Position numbers and translations under genes: made by a program. A DNA stretch of 15,372 nucleotides from Candidatus Sulfopaludibacter sp. SbA3 (lineage in GTDB: Bacteria; Acidobacteriota; Terriglobia; 20CM-2-55-15): the NCBI GenBank assembly GCA_945861845.1, contig CAMAWS010000016.1:1-15372 (forward strand). The letters are read 5' to 3'. Positions 1 to 7,509 of the stretch are shown here, piece after piece (position 1 is the stretch's first letter; the number at the start of each line of letters is the position of its first letter). Under the pieces are notes generated by a model. That model was given only the letters and a program-made list of their open reading frames with translations. It did no database searches and had not been told where the DNA came from.

Positions 1-1
1 T

Positions 2-556
2 CTGGACCTCAGATTCTTCGGTGAGCAGCCAAAGGACGATCCTCGTCCAGCGGGGCGTACAGCCCCCGATGAACAGCACACGCATGGCGGAATGTGGATG
101 AATCATCGTGACGAGGAGGAACCGCCCCATCTGTTCACCGGAACCTGCAACAAGCCCTGCGGGATGGGACTTCGCCATAAGACCCAGAACGTCGACCTGT
201 CAGGATTCGGTTCAAAGATCCGGTGGTACGTAAAAGCGACCGGCTACCACCAGATACGCCCAGTGGTAAAGCTGGCCGACGGCAGTTGGCTTGTTGGGAA
301 TCATGGAGATGAGTTCACCGAAGGAGCGGACTGGCTGGCACGCGAATTCTCGATCAGCGATCTGCGGTGGCGCCGGCTCGACATTAATAAGGTAGTAACG
401 GCAACGGGAAATCTATCCGGATGGGTCAACAATCCCGACCTGAGCAAGGTGGAAGAAGTCGGCTTCGTCGACCTGATGCCGGGCAGCGGCCATGGCCCGG
501 GCGGCTATTCGGATTTCGCATGGATTGAGGTCTACGGAAAGCCGGTGCCCCGGTAG
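2..556 (+). CDS. Hypothetical protein, C-terminal part (5' end outside window)
   Basis: The reading frame is open from the first bases of the window to a TAG stop, so the true start lies upstream; an internal ATG at 92 is unlikely to be the start because the frame before it also reads as protein (LDLRFFGEQPKDDPRP...). About 184 residues are visible. I do not recognise the family. The fragment is rich in Trp, Gly and alternating hydrophobic residues (KIRWYVKATG, VVKLADGSWLVG, EEVGFVDLMPGSG, FAWIEVYGKPV), which suggests a beta-sandwich of the jelly-roll, carbohydrate-binding or lectin-like type; this is inference from composition only. Cysteines in GTCNKPCGMG may form a disulfide if the protein is exported. 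The next gene starts 13 bases after the stop, so the two are probably co-transcribed. Confidence 0.75.
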   Translation: MDLRFFGEQPKDDPRPAGRTAPDEQHTHGGMWMNHRDEEEPPHLFTGTCNKPCGMGLRHKTQNVDLSGFGSKIRWYVKATGYHQIRPVVKLADGSWLVGNHGDEFTEGADWLAREFSISDLRWRRLDINKVVTATGNLSGWVNNPDLSKVEEVGFVDLMPGSGHGPGGYSDFAWIEVYGKPVPR

Positions 557-569
557 GAAGAAAACAACC

Positions 570-2210
570 ATGAAACGCCGTGTATCCCTGGTTCTCGCTA
601 TTTCGCTCCTGGCCTACTTACTGGAAAGCTGCACGCCCACGGAGGCTCCGCCAAACGAAGCCCGGTCCTCCGCGAATCCGGAGCAGGCGCTGATCGAGGA
701 ACTCGTCCTTGCCAATCGAATGCTGGCGTCAAGTGAACTGGGCGTGTTGGATGCTTTTGGCCATGTGAGCGTTCGCAGCCGCACGAATCCCAATCACTTT
801 TATATTGCGCGATACGTTTCACCCGGCATCGTCACGACGAGCGATATCATCGAAAACGACCTCGACAGCAAGCCGGTCGCGGGCCCGCGCCCGGACGAAT
901 ACCAGGAAGTCTACATTCACGGCGAGATCTACAAGACAAGGCCCGACGTCATGGCCGTCATGCATTCGCATACACCCGAGCTGGTGGCATTCTCGATAAG
1001 CTCGGTCCCGTTGCGCAACGGCGATACGCCGGTACCGATATGGGACTCCAGGAAATTCAATAACGGCCGTTCCGCAGGCGTCAACAATGCCGCTTCCGGT
1101 CATGCTGTGGCGGAGACGCTCGGAAGCAACAACGCCGTGCTCCTGCTGGGTCATGGCGCCGTCGTTGCCAGCGGCTCGATCTATAACCTGGTGAGCAGTG
1201 CGAATGGCCTGCGAAATACGGCGCGGCTCCACCAAACGATGATCGCGATGGGCGGCTTATGGGATCCCAATCCAAGACGGGTTACGGTGCAGGCGGCTGC
1301 GCCGGCTCCCGCGCCCGAACAACCGGCGCAGCAGGATCCGGTTCCCAACGGCACTGGTGGCGGAAGAGGCGGTGATCGCGCCTGGGAATACTGGAAGCAG
1401 ATGGTTCTCAAAGAGACCGGTGGAAGCGTTCCCGCAACAACTCCGCCTGCGCCGCAAGTGCCGGCGTCACCGGACGATGCGATCAAGCAGGACCTGGCCC
1501 TCGCCAGCCGCATGCTGGCGTCCCCGGAGCTGGGAATCCTCGATGCGTTTGGCCATGTCAGCGTCCGAAATCCGCGCGATCCCAATCACTATTTCATTCC
1601 GCGTTATGTTTCCGCCGGAGTCGTGACGGCGAATGACATCATCGAGAATGACCTCGACAGCAAGGCGGTCGGAGCCCCCCGAAACGATCAGTTCCAGGAA
1701 ATCTACATGCACGGGGAAATCTACAAGGCCAGGCCCGACGTCATGGCCGTAATCCACGCGCACACGCCGGAGATAGTCGCGTTCACGCAGAGTTCGATAG
1801 AGCTCCGGCCCGTAATGAATGGGGGAACGTTTATCGGCGATGGCCTGCCCATGTTCGACATCCGGAAGTTTGATCCGCGGGAAACGATTATCACCAGCGC
1901 AGCTCTCGGCCGCGGCGTGGCCGAAGTCATGGGAAACAAGCCGGCGGTTCTGCTCACAGGTCACGGCGTTGCGATCACCGACCTCTCCCTGTATTCGCTG
2001 ATCAGCCGGGCATACAACCTGCGCATGAACGCGAAAATCCAGCAGCAGGCCATTGCGCTGCGCGGCCAGATTGTCTATTTCGATGGACAACCGGCGCCCT
2101 CGGGACCAGTGGTGCAGCAGGCGCCTCTTGTCCCAAGCGGAGACGGTGGTGGACCAACCGGCTCCGATCGGGCATGGGAATACTGGAAACGAATTATTTC
2201 GCTGAATTAA
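570..2210 (+). CDS. Lipoprotein with two tandem class II aldolase/adducin domains
   Basis: The 546-residue protein starts at ATG 570, preceded by AGGAAG at 555-560; a longer in-frame reading from 492 would overlap the upstream gene and lacks this site. Residues 1-20 form a basic, hydrophobic signal ending in LLES before Cys21, an imperfect lipobox. Two copies of a class II aldolase domain follow (about 38-230 and 303-500). In copy 1, Glu113, His132, His134 and His195 match the catalytic Glu and three metal-binding His of fuculose-phosphate aldolase in order and spacing (19 and 63 residues apart). Copy 2 keeps Glu377, His396, His398 and His465. By eye about 70 of 100 core residues agree between copies. 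Each copy ends in a Pro/Gly-rich linker and a DRAWEYWK motif. Family members act on sugar phosphates or related hydroxy acids; an envelope location makes a phosphate substrate less likely, so the substrate is unknown. Confidence 0.9.
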   Translation: MKRRVSLVLAISLLAYLLESCTPTEAPPNEARSSANPEQALIEELVLANRMLASSELGVLDAFGHVSVRSRTNPNHFYIARYVSPGIVTTSDIIENDLDSKPVAGPRPDEYQEVYIHGEIYKTRPDVMAVMHSHTPELVAFSISSVPLRNGDTPVPIWDSRKFNNGRSAGVNNAASGHAVAETLGSNNAVLLLGHGAVVASGSIYNLVSSANGLRNTARLHQTMIAMGGLWDPNPRRVTVQAAAPAPAPEQPAQQDPVPNGTGGGRGGDRAWEYWKQMVLKETGGSVPATTPPAPQVPASPDDAIKQDLALASRMLASPELGILDAFGHVSVRNPRDPNHYFIPRYVSAGVVTANDIIENDLDSKAVGAPRNDQFQEIYMHGEIYKARPDVMAVIHAHTPEIVAFTQSSIELRPVMNGGTFIGDGLPMFDIRKFDPRETIITSAALGRGVAEVMGNKPAVLLTGHGVAITDLSLYSLISRAYNLRMNAKIQQQAIALRGQIVYFDGQPAPSGPVVQQAPLVPSGDGGGPTGSDRAWEYWKRIISLN

Positions 2211-2262
2211 TCTGACTTGGGTCTATTTCGGGGACGGCCCCCTCAATCTCCTCGAATTACGA

Positions 2263-3081
2263 CTACGGCACATGCACCGCTACAACCGGGACATGCCACA
2301 CGGCGTAACCGTTGTCGTCACGAATCGTGGCGATCATTGAATTGAAGTGCCGGAGGAACTCGTCGCGCGTGAGGGCCGTGTTTTCCGAAACGGCGTCCGC
2401 AAACCCGTCCCGCCACGCCTCCCAAATCGAAGCAAAAGTGGCGCGCGGAACGCGGATGGTGTCGACGGTGATGTAGTCCACAGTAATGGCGCGGAGTCCA
2501 AGGCTACGCAGTATTCGGAACACATTACGGCCAATACGCAGATCAGTGCCCATGGCTTTGCCGAATTCCCGCGGACCCGCGGCCCAAAAGTCGTCCGGGT
2601 CGAGACCGCGAGTTTCGAAGTGGATCATCATGTAGTCTTCCGCGATCAGATGGAGCCAGCCTCCGCTGCGTGTCACGCGAACCAGCTCGGCCAGAACGCG
2701 GTCGGCATGCGGAATGGCCTGCAGTACGTGACGGCATACGACCAGGTCAAAAGTGGAGTCCGGCAATCCTAGTTCGAAAATGCTGCGGTTCTCAAAACGC
2801 ACACGCTCTCCAAGGTTCGCAGACCGGGCGCGCGCAAGCCGAAGGTGGCCGTCGACGATATCGACGCCAAGCAGACTGGCGGCCGGCAGCAATTCCGCCA
2901 GGCGCATTGTGATTTCGGCGGTACCGCAGCCCGCATCGAGTACTTTTGCGCCGGCCGGCAGTTTGTAGCGGTCGAATAACGGCCGTTCCTGCGGCCAGAT
3001 GGCTTCCGCCTGCGCCGCAAGAGTCCGAACCATAGACTCATCGGCCATCTCCCGCGCTTGTGGATTCAGATCATTGGTCAT
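2263..3081 (-). CDS. Class I SAM-dependent methyltransferase
   Basis: The 272-residue soluble protein has the Rossmann methyltransferase signature: motif I VLDAGCGTAEI at residues 47-57, the acidic ribose-binding residue Asp74 in LGVDIVDGHL, a third strand region RFENRSIFEL, and motif IV/post-I FDLVVCRHVLQAIP at 111-124, followed by LAELVRVTRSGGWLHLI. It resembles the Methyltransf_11/25-type domain used by many small-molecule methyltransferases; the roughly 110-residue C-terminal part probably shapes the acceptor site. The acceptor cannot be read from sequence. The start is supported by AGGGGAG about 6 bases upstream on the minus strand. The gene converges on the aldolase gene (52-bp gap) and diverges from the secreted protein gene at 3351, so it is probably a single-gene transcript. 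Confidence 0.93.
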   Translation of the reverse strand: MTNDLNPQAREMADESMVRTLAAQAEAIWPQERPLFDRYKLPAGAKVLDAGCGTAEITMRLAELLPAASLLGVDIVDGHLRLARARSANLGERVRFENRSIFELGLPDSTFDLVVCRHVLQAIPHADRVLAELVRVTRSGGWLHLIAEDYMMIHFETRGLDPDDFWAAGPREFGKAMGTDLRIGRNVFRILRSLGLRAITVDYITVDTIRVPRATFASIWEAWRDGFADAVSENTALTRDEFLRHFNSMIATIRDDNGYAVWHVPVVAVHVP

Positions 3082-3267
3082 CAGCGGCTCCCCTGTTCAT
3101 CGCTTTTTCCCTGGATTCGGTCGGTCATAGGCCGCCCCTACAGAATCGGCCTTGAGCGAAATCCGCTGTGCGGATCGAAAAACACGCAGCGCTAATGGTC
3201 CGCTGGATTCCCGACATTCGCGTTCCCGATCAATTCGTTTCAGTATGCCTTCCGGACGAGATTATGC

Positions 3268-3296
3268 TTGCAAATCCAACCGAGGTGGCTCGTAAT
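3268..3296 (+). promoter_or_regulatory. Possible sigma70-type promoter for the gene at 3351
   Basis: TTGCAA at 3268-3273 and CGTAAT at 3291-3296 are separated by 17 bases, each matching four of six consensus positions. It lies in the 269-bp gap between two divergent genes and would give a leader of about 48 bases. No other structure stands out in this gap. This is a weak match in a lineage whose promoters are poorly characterised. Confidence 0.3.
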
Positions 3297-3350
3297 TTCG
3301 CTATTCAAAACCCTAAATTTGAATTTTATGGCGTCGACTGGGAGGCCGAG

Positions 3351-4166
3351 ATGAAAATCCTGAGGACGTTTGCGGTCGTTCTGGCGGTCTTGTCTGCGTC
3401 GGCGCTACCTCTTGAAGCGCAGTGGCTGCATTATCCGACCGCCGGAGTTCCTAGAACCTCCAGCGGATCGGCAGACCTGAGTGCGCCCGCGCCGAGGACA
3501 GCCGATGGCCACCCTGATTTCTCCGGAACATGGGACATAGAACACAACAGGCCCTGCCCGCCCGGCGGCTGTCCGGACGCGGAAATCGGCCAGGAGTTTA
3601 TGAACATTGGCTGGTCGCTCAAGGACGGCCTTCCCTATCAACCCTGGGCGGCGGACCTGGTGAAGAAACGAATGGCCCGAAATGGCGGGGACGATCCCGT
3701 TTCGCACTGCCTGCCTTCGGGCATTGTGAAAATGCACACGTCTCCCCAGTTCAGGAAGATCATCCAGGCTCCGGGAATCGTCATCATGCTCAGCGAGCAA
3801 GACGTCAATTACCGGCAGATATTCACGGATGGACGGCCTCTGCCCACCGACACGATGTTGCCTTCCTATCATGGCTACTCGACAGCGAAGTGGGACGGAG
3901 ACACGCTGGTGGTGGAGACGAGTGGATTCAAGGACGAGCTCTGGCTCGACCGCAACGGCAGTCCCATGACCGATGCCGCCAGGGTAACCGAGAGGTTCCG
4001 CCGCGTGAATTTCGGAAAGCTGGAAATTGAAGTCACAGTCAATGATCCGAAGGCTTACACGGCGCCGTGGACCATCAAACTGAATCACTTCATCGTGCTC
4101 GATACGGAATTGATTGATTACATTTGCCTGGAAAACGAAAAGGACATCCCTGCTTTGCTTAAATAA
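3351..4166 (+). CDS. Secreted protein of the acidobacterial DGRxxP/GDTLVV family (copy 1)
   Basis: ATG 3351 is chosen because GGGAGG lies at 3340-3345 and the product then begins with a signal peptide (MKILRTFAVVLAVLSASALP, cleavage near LEA-QW at residue 23); the longer frame from 3168 adds a non-signal extension. The mature protein has HPDFSGTW (54-61), a Cys-rich stretch CPPGGC, QPWA (97-100), CLPSG (120-124), IFTDGRPLP (157-165), WDGDTLVVETSGF (181-193), RVTERFRR (211-218), APWT (238-241) and CLEN (259-262). The same ordered motifs recur in the products at 10010-10831 and 14524-15372. The family is common in Acidobacteriota next to exported enzymes and outer-membrane barrels; I know of no established biochemical function. 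A periplasmic, beta-rich fold is inferred. Confidence 0.88.
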   Translation: MKILRTFAVVLAVLSASALPLEAQWLHYPTAGVPRTSSGSADLSAPAPRTADGHPDFSGTWDIEHNRPCPPGGCPDAEIGQEFMNIGWSLKDGLPYQPWAADLVKKRMARNGGDDPVSHCLPSGIVKMHTSPQFRKIIQAPGIVIMLSEQDVNYRQIFTDGRPLPTDTMLPSYHGYSTAKWDGDTLVVETSGFKDELWLDRNGSPMTDAARVTERFRRVNFGKLEIEVTVNDPKAYTAPWTIKLNHFIVLDTELIDYICLENEKDIPALLK

Positions 4167-4362
4167 TGGTTTCGCCACCTGTCTTCGGCAATAACGGGCC
4201 GATCTCGGTTGCGCCCTTGAATACAGTCTGGTTCCGCGAAGCCCAGTTCGAGTATTACCGAAAGCAATCAATCCGGCTTAACGGAGAGCTTGCTGAGAAT
4301 CCGTACGAACACTCGACTCATCACCGCAAAACCACAGCCACGCCGCAGGATCTTCAAGGTCA

Positions 4363-4392
4363 TTGACGAACGGCCACATTTTGACTTTCAAT
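4363..4392 (+). promoter_or_regulatory. Possible promoter of the phosphorylase transcript
   Basis: TTGACG at 4363-4368 (five of six consensus bases) and TTCAAT at 4387-4392 (four of six) are 18 bases apart and would start RNA near 4399, just before the leader hairpin. The rest of the gap, 4167-4362, holds nothing convincing: the only reading frame there (4166-4366) has no ribosome site and no recognisable motif. If this promoter is used, the ATG at 4391 lies inside the -10 box and cannot be the start codon. Confidence 0.35.
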
Positions 4393-4401
4393 GTCTAAAG
4401 A

Positions 4402-4446
4402 GGACGACGGCGTCCGAGAGCAATTTCGCTCCGGCCGCCGTTTTTT
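4402..4446 (+). terminator. Intrinsic-terminator-like leader hairpin with a small competing hairpin
   Basis: Bases 4407-4421 pair with 4428-4441: six pairs, one T/C mismatch, three pairs, a bulged A4417 and four more pairs (GAGC/GCTC) closing an AATTTC loop. The 3' arm runs straight into T4441-T4446, then GTTT. This is the standard shape of a Rho-independent terminator. An overlapping smaller hairpin, GGACG (4402-4406) with CGTCC (4411-4415), uses part of the terminator's 5' arm, so the two are mutually exclusive. The T-run ends 22 bases before the phosphorylase start at 4469, which fits a transcription attenuator in the leader. It could instead simply terminate transcription arriving from the gene ending at 4166. 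Confidence 0.7.
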
Positions 4447-4468
4447 GTTTACTAAGAGGCAGGTTGTC

Positions 4469-7411
4469 ATGTCGCGATTATTTCTTTCGAATATCCCTTT
4501 TGACTGCCAGGAGTTCGAACTCCAGCAGTGGATGGAATCACACGGTTTCAAGGTCGAGTCCATTCAGGTCATCCTGGATTCGGTGTCCAACACGTCTCCG
4601 GCCTTTGGATACATTTCGCTTCGCGAGAGTCGTGATGAAGCCAGGGCAATCCGCGTTCTCAATGGCCAAAGTCTTCGCGGCAGTATTCTGGAGGTCAAGG
4701 AGGACTGGCGAAATACTGAAGACCAGGCCGGCGAGTTCACCAATAGCGCCGGCCTGTGGCCGCCCTCGAACGCGGGCGAGGTCAACCGCGTTATAACGCT
4801 GGACGATATCGCCGATCTCTCAAGTGACGCAGACAATCCGGCAGAAACACTCACAAGCGTGGTTGCCCTGATCGCGAAACGCTTCCATGCAGATGTCTGC
4901 TCCGCCTATCTTCTGGAGCCCGATCGCGCCAACCTGGTGATGGCGGCAACGCTTGGGCTTCGCCGCGAGTGCGTCGGCGTCCTTCGTCTTGGGTTGCATG
5001 AGGGTCTTACAGGTCTCGTAGCTGAAGAAGTTCGGCCCGTTGCAGTGGAACGTGTGAAGAACCATCCGCGGTTCAAGTATTTCAGCGAGGCGGGCGAGGA
5101 GCCGTACCAATCGTTCCTTGGAGTCCCTCTCATCGATCGGGGCGTTCTTCAAGGTGTCCTGGTTGTCCAGACAATTGAGCCCCGTCACTACAGTGATGAA
5201 GAGATCCGGATGTTCGTGGACGCGGCGGCACAGGTGGCACCTGTCGTGAGCCAGGCTCGCACTCTTGACCGCTTCATCGCGCCGGCGCAGGAACGGCTCT
5301 GGGCACTTGCCAGGAACCTGTGGTGGAGCTGGGACCACGACTGCGACAGTTTGTTTCGGGACCTGGATCCCATCCTCTGGAAAAAGGTCAATCACAACCC
5401 GATTGCCCTGCTTGGCGAAATGTCGCTTACACAGATCGAGCGCCGCGCGGGGGAACTGGCGATGCACGCCCGGATCAATTACGCGTATCGCCGCCAGCGC
5501 GAGTACCTGCAGGCAGACCGCACCTGGGGCGCCACGCATGCGGGCGCACTGCGGCCCCGCCCGGTCGCCTATTTCTCGGCCGAATTCGGATTACACGAAT
5601 CGCTTCCAATATATTCCGGAGGACTGGGAGTGCTTGCGGGCGATCACATCAAGAGCGCTTCGGACCTGGATATCCCGCTGATCGGCGTCGGATTGTTTTA
5701 CGGCCAGGGATACTTCCGCCAGCGCCTGGATGCAAGCGGCTGGCAGCACGAGGAATACCTGCCGACAGATGTCAATCGGCTGCCCATGGAGCCCGCAATC
5801 GGTACGGATGGCCGGCCGGTTACGGTAGAGACCGAAACTCGAAGTGGGTCGATCGGGGCAAGGGTCTGGCGCGTGAAGGTGGGCCGGTGCGACCTGTTGC
5901 TTCTCGACTCGAACATTGACGGCAACGCTCCCGAGGACCGCGAACTCACATCCCGCCTGTATGGAGGAGACGGACGCGTGCGTATCCGCCAGGAACTTCT
6001 GCTCGGCGTCGGGGGATTCCGCGCGCTGAAGGCACTCGGCATTACGCCCGGAGTCCTGCACCTCAATGAAGGACACAGTGGATTTGCCGTCCTTGAAGCG
6101 ATCCGGGATCGCATGCACGAGGAAGGCATCGGCTTCGATGAGGCCGCCGCTCGAGTCTCCAGGGAAGTGGTCTTCACCACGCATACGCCCGTGCCGGCGG
6201 GACACGACAGGTTCAAGTCTTACCTGATCGAGGAGCATCTTGGACCTCTCCGTGATGCGTTGGGCCTTTCGCACGAAAGGCTCATGGAGTTTGGACGCGA
6301 GCACAACAACCCCAACGATGAGTTTTGCATGACAGTGCTGGGGCTGAAACTGTCGCGGCGGGTGAATGCCGTCTCGGCGTTACACGGCGAAGTGTCGCGG
6401 GCAATGTGGACGGGCCTTTACCAACTCAAGTCGGAGGACGCGGTTCCGATCGGTCACATCACAAACGGAGTGCATGTCCCTTCGTGGCTTGCGCCCCAGA
6501 TGTTCCGGCTGTACGACCGGCACCTGGGAACGGGTTGGCACGAACACAGCGGCGAACGCCGCATCTGGGAAAGAATTGAGAGCGTCGACGACGCCGAACT
6601 CTGGGAAGCCCACCTCAGCTTGAAATCGCGGATGTTGGATTTCGTCCGCGACCGGGCCGTCGGGCAGGCCGAACGGCGGAATGAACCCGCGGAGATTCTG
6701 CAGAGACTGACCCTGACTCTCAGTCCGGATGCCCTTACCGTCGGTTTCGCACGCCGGTTTGCAACGTACAAGAGAGCCAACCTGATTCTTGCGGATATCG
6801 AACGGCTGATGGCCCTGGTGAACGACCCGAAGCGGCCGGTCCAGTTTGTCTTCGCCGGTAAGGCTCATCCGCAGGATGAACCGGGGAAACGCATCCTGCA
6901 ACAGATTGCGCAGCTGATGCGTGATTCCAGGTTCGCCGACAAGGTCATCTTCGTTGAAGACTACGACATCGACGTAGGGCGCCACCTGGTCCAGGGCGTC
7001 GATGTCTGGCTCAACAATCCGCGGCGGCCCCTGGAGGCCTCGGGCACCAGCGGGCAGAAAGTGGTGCTGAACGGCGGGCTTAACCTATCGGTGCTCGACG
7101 GCTGGTGGGCGGAAGCCTACGATGGCCTCAACGGCTTTGCCATTGGGACCGGCAGGACCCATACGAACATTCAGATCCATGACGGCCGCGACGGAGATGA
7201 CCTGTACAAAACGCTGCGGGAAGAAGTGATCCCTCTATACTACCAGCGCGACCATGATGGCCTGCCGCGAGGCTGGATCAAGCGCATGAAGCGAACCATT
7301 CGGACACTCGGATGGCAGTTCAACGCCGATCGCATGGTGATGGATTACACGTCAAAGTGCTACATCCCTGCGGCCGGGGCCACATCAAGCGACATGACTC
7401 CGAAATCGTGA
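4469..7411 (+). CDS. glgP: Alpha-glucan (glycogen) phosphorylase with N-terminal RRM and GAF domains
   Basis: The 980-residue product releases glucose 1-phosphate from alpha-glucan. ATG 4469 is preferred: AGAGG lies about 10 bases upstream, the RRM begins immediately (MSRLFLSNIPFD), and the longer frame from 4391 would translate through the terminator hairpin. Domains: RRM about 2-80 (RNP2 LFLSNI 4-9; RNP1-like PAFGYISL 44-51 with Phe46 and Tyr48); GAF about 120-262, ending LGVPLIDRGVLQGVLVVQ like PtsP-type GAFs; DUF3417-type phosphorylase N-terminus about 275-380 (ARNLWWSWDHD); GT35 catalytic part to the end. Catalytic features are intact: phosphate-site Arg763 and Lys768 in RRFATYKRA, and the pyridoxal-phosphate lysine Lys864 in ASGTSGQKVVLNGG. 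A phosphofructokinase gene follows after 98 bases, consistent with a glucan-to-glycolysis operon. The RRM-GAF addition is unusual and its role is unknown. Confidence 0.95.
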   Translation: MSRLFLSNIPFDCQEFELQQWMESHGFKVESIQVILDSVSNTSPAFGYISLRESRDEARAIRVLNGQSLRGSILEVKEDWRNTEDQAGEFTNSAGLWPPSNAGEVNRVITLDDIADLSSDADNPAETLTSVVALIAKRFHADVCSAYLLEPDRANLVMAATLGLRRECVGVLRLGLHEGLTGLVAEEVRPVAVERVKNHPRFKYFSEAGEEPYQSFLGVPLIDRGVLQGVLVVQTIEPRHYSDEEIRMFVDAAAQVAPVVSQARTLDRFIAPAQERLWALARNLWWSWDHDCDSLFRDLDPILWKKVNHNPIALLGEMSLTQIERRAGELAMHARINYAYRRQREYLQADRTWGATHAGALRPRPVAYFSAEFGLHESLPIYSGGLGVLAGDHIKSASDLDIPLIGVGLFYGQGYFRQRLDASGWQHEEYLPTDVNRLPMEPAIGTDGRPVTVETETRSGSIGARVWRVKVGRCDLLLLDSNIDGNAPEDRELTSRLYGGDGRVRIRQELLLGVGGFRALKALGITPGVLHLNEGHSGFAVLEAIRDRMHEEGIGFDEAAARVSREVVFTTHTPVPAGHDRFKSYLIEEHLGPLRDALGLSHERLMEFGREHNNPNDEFCMTVLGLKLSRRVNAVSALHGEVSRAMWTGLYQLKSEDAVPIGHITNGVHVPSWLAPQMFRLYDRHLGTGWHEHSGERRIWERIESVDDAELWEAHLSLKSRMLDFVRDRAVGQAERRNEPAEILQRLTLTLSPDALTVGFARRFATYKRANLILADIERLMALVNDPKRPVQFVFAGKAHPQDEPGKRILQQIAQLMRDSRFADKVIFVEDYDIDVGRHLVQGVDVWLNNPRRPLEASGTSGQKVVLNGGLNLSVLDGWWAEAYDGLNGFAIGTGRTHTNIQIHDGRDGDDLYKTLREEVIPLYYQRDHDGLPRGWIKRMKRTIRTLGWQFNADRMVMDYTSKCYIPAAGATSSDMTPKS

Positions 7412-7509
7412 CAGTGGCGGCATCGGATTAGATTTGGGCTGACCCATGCTCACGCCTGTGCCCGACAAACTCTTGTTTTGCCGCTACGCGGCGGATTGGA
7501 CCGACAGCA

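Noticed and set aside
492..569. Upstream in-frame start of the tandem aldolase gene
   Set aside because: It overlaps the preceding gene by about 65 bases, has no signal peptide at its N-terminus, and ATG 570 has a proper ribosome site and lipoprotein-like signal.
1467..2090. Long antisense frame (207 codons) opposite the second aldolase copy
   Set aside because: It is a shadow of a high-GC coding region; the sense frame has clear family motifs, and the antisense translation has none.
2230..2241. GGGG-ACGG-CCCC hairpin between the convergent aldolase and methyltransferase genes
   Set aside because: It has only a 4-bp stem and no T-run on either side, so I cannot support a terminator call; the TTCGGGGAC context faintly resembles REP-type repeats but is too short to claim.
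3405..4271. Long antisense frame (288 codons) opposite the first secreted family protein
   Set aside because: No ribosome site or family motif is seen; the sense product has a signal peptide and family motifs.
4166..4366. 66-codon frame whose ATG overlaps the stop of the secreted protein gene (TAATG)
   Set aside because: The overlap resembles translational coupling, but there are no recognisable motifs or ribosome site and the composition is unlike a folded protein; it also runs into the phosphorylase promoter candidate.
4391..4468. Upstream in-frame start adding 26 residues to the phosphorylase
   Set aside because: It would translate the terminator-like hairpin and its T-run, has no ribosome site, and overlaps the -10 candidate; the RRM begins exactly at ATG 4469.
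7480..7492. GCCGC-TAC-GCGGC hairpin before the phosphofructokinase gene
   Set aside because: A short stem with a 3-base loop and no T-tract is expected by chance in such sequence.
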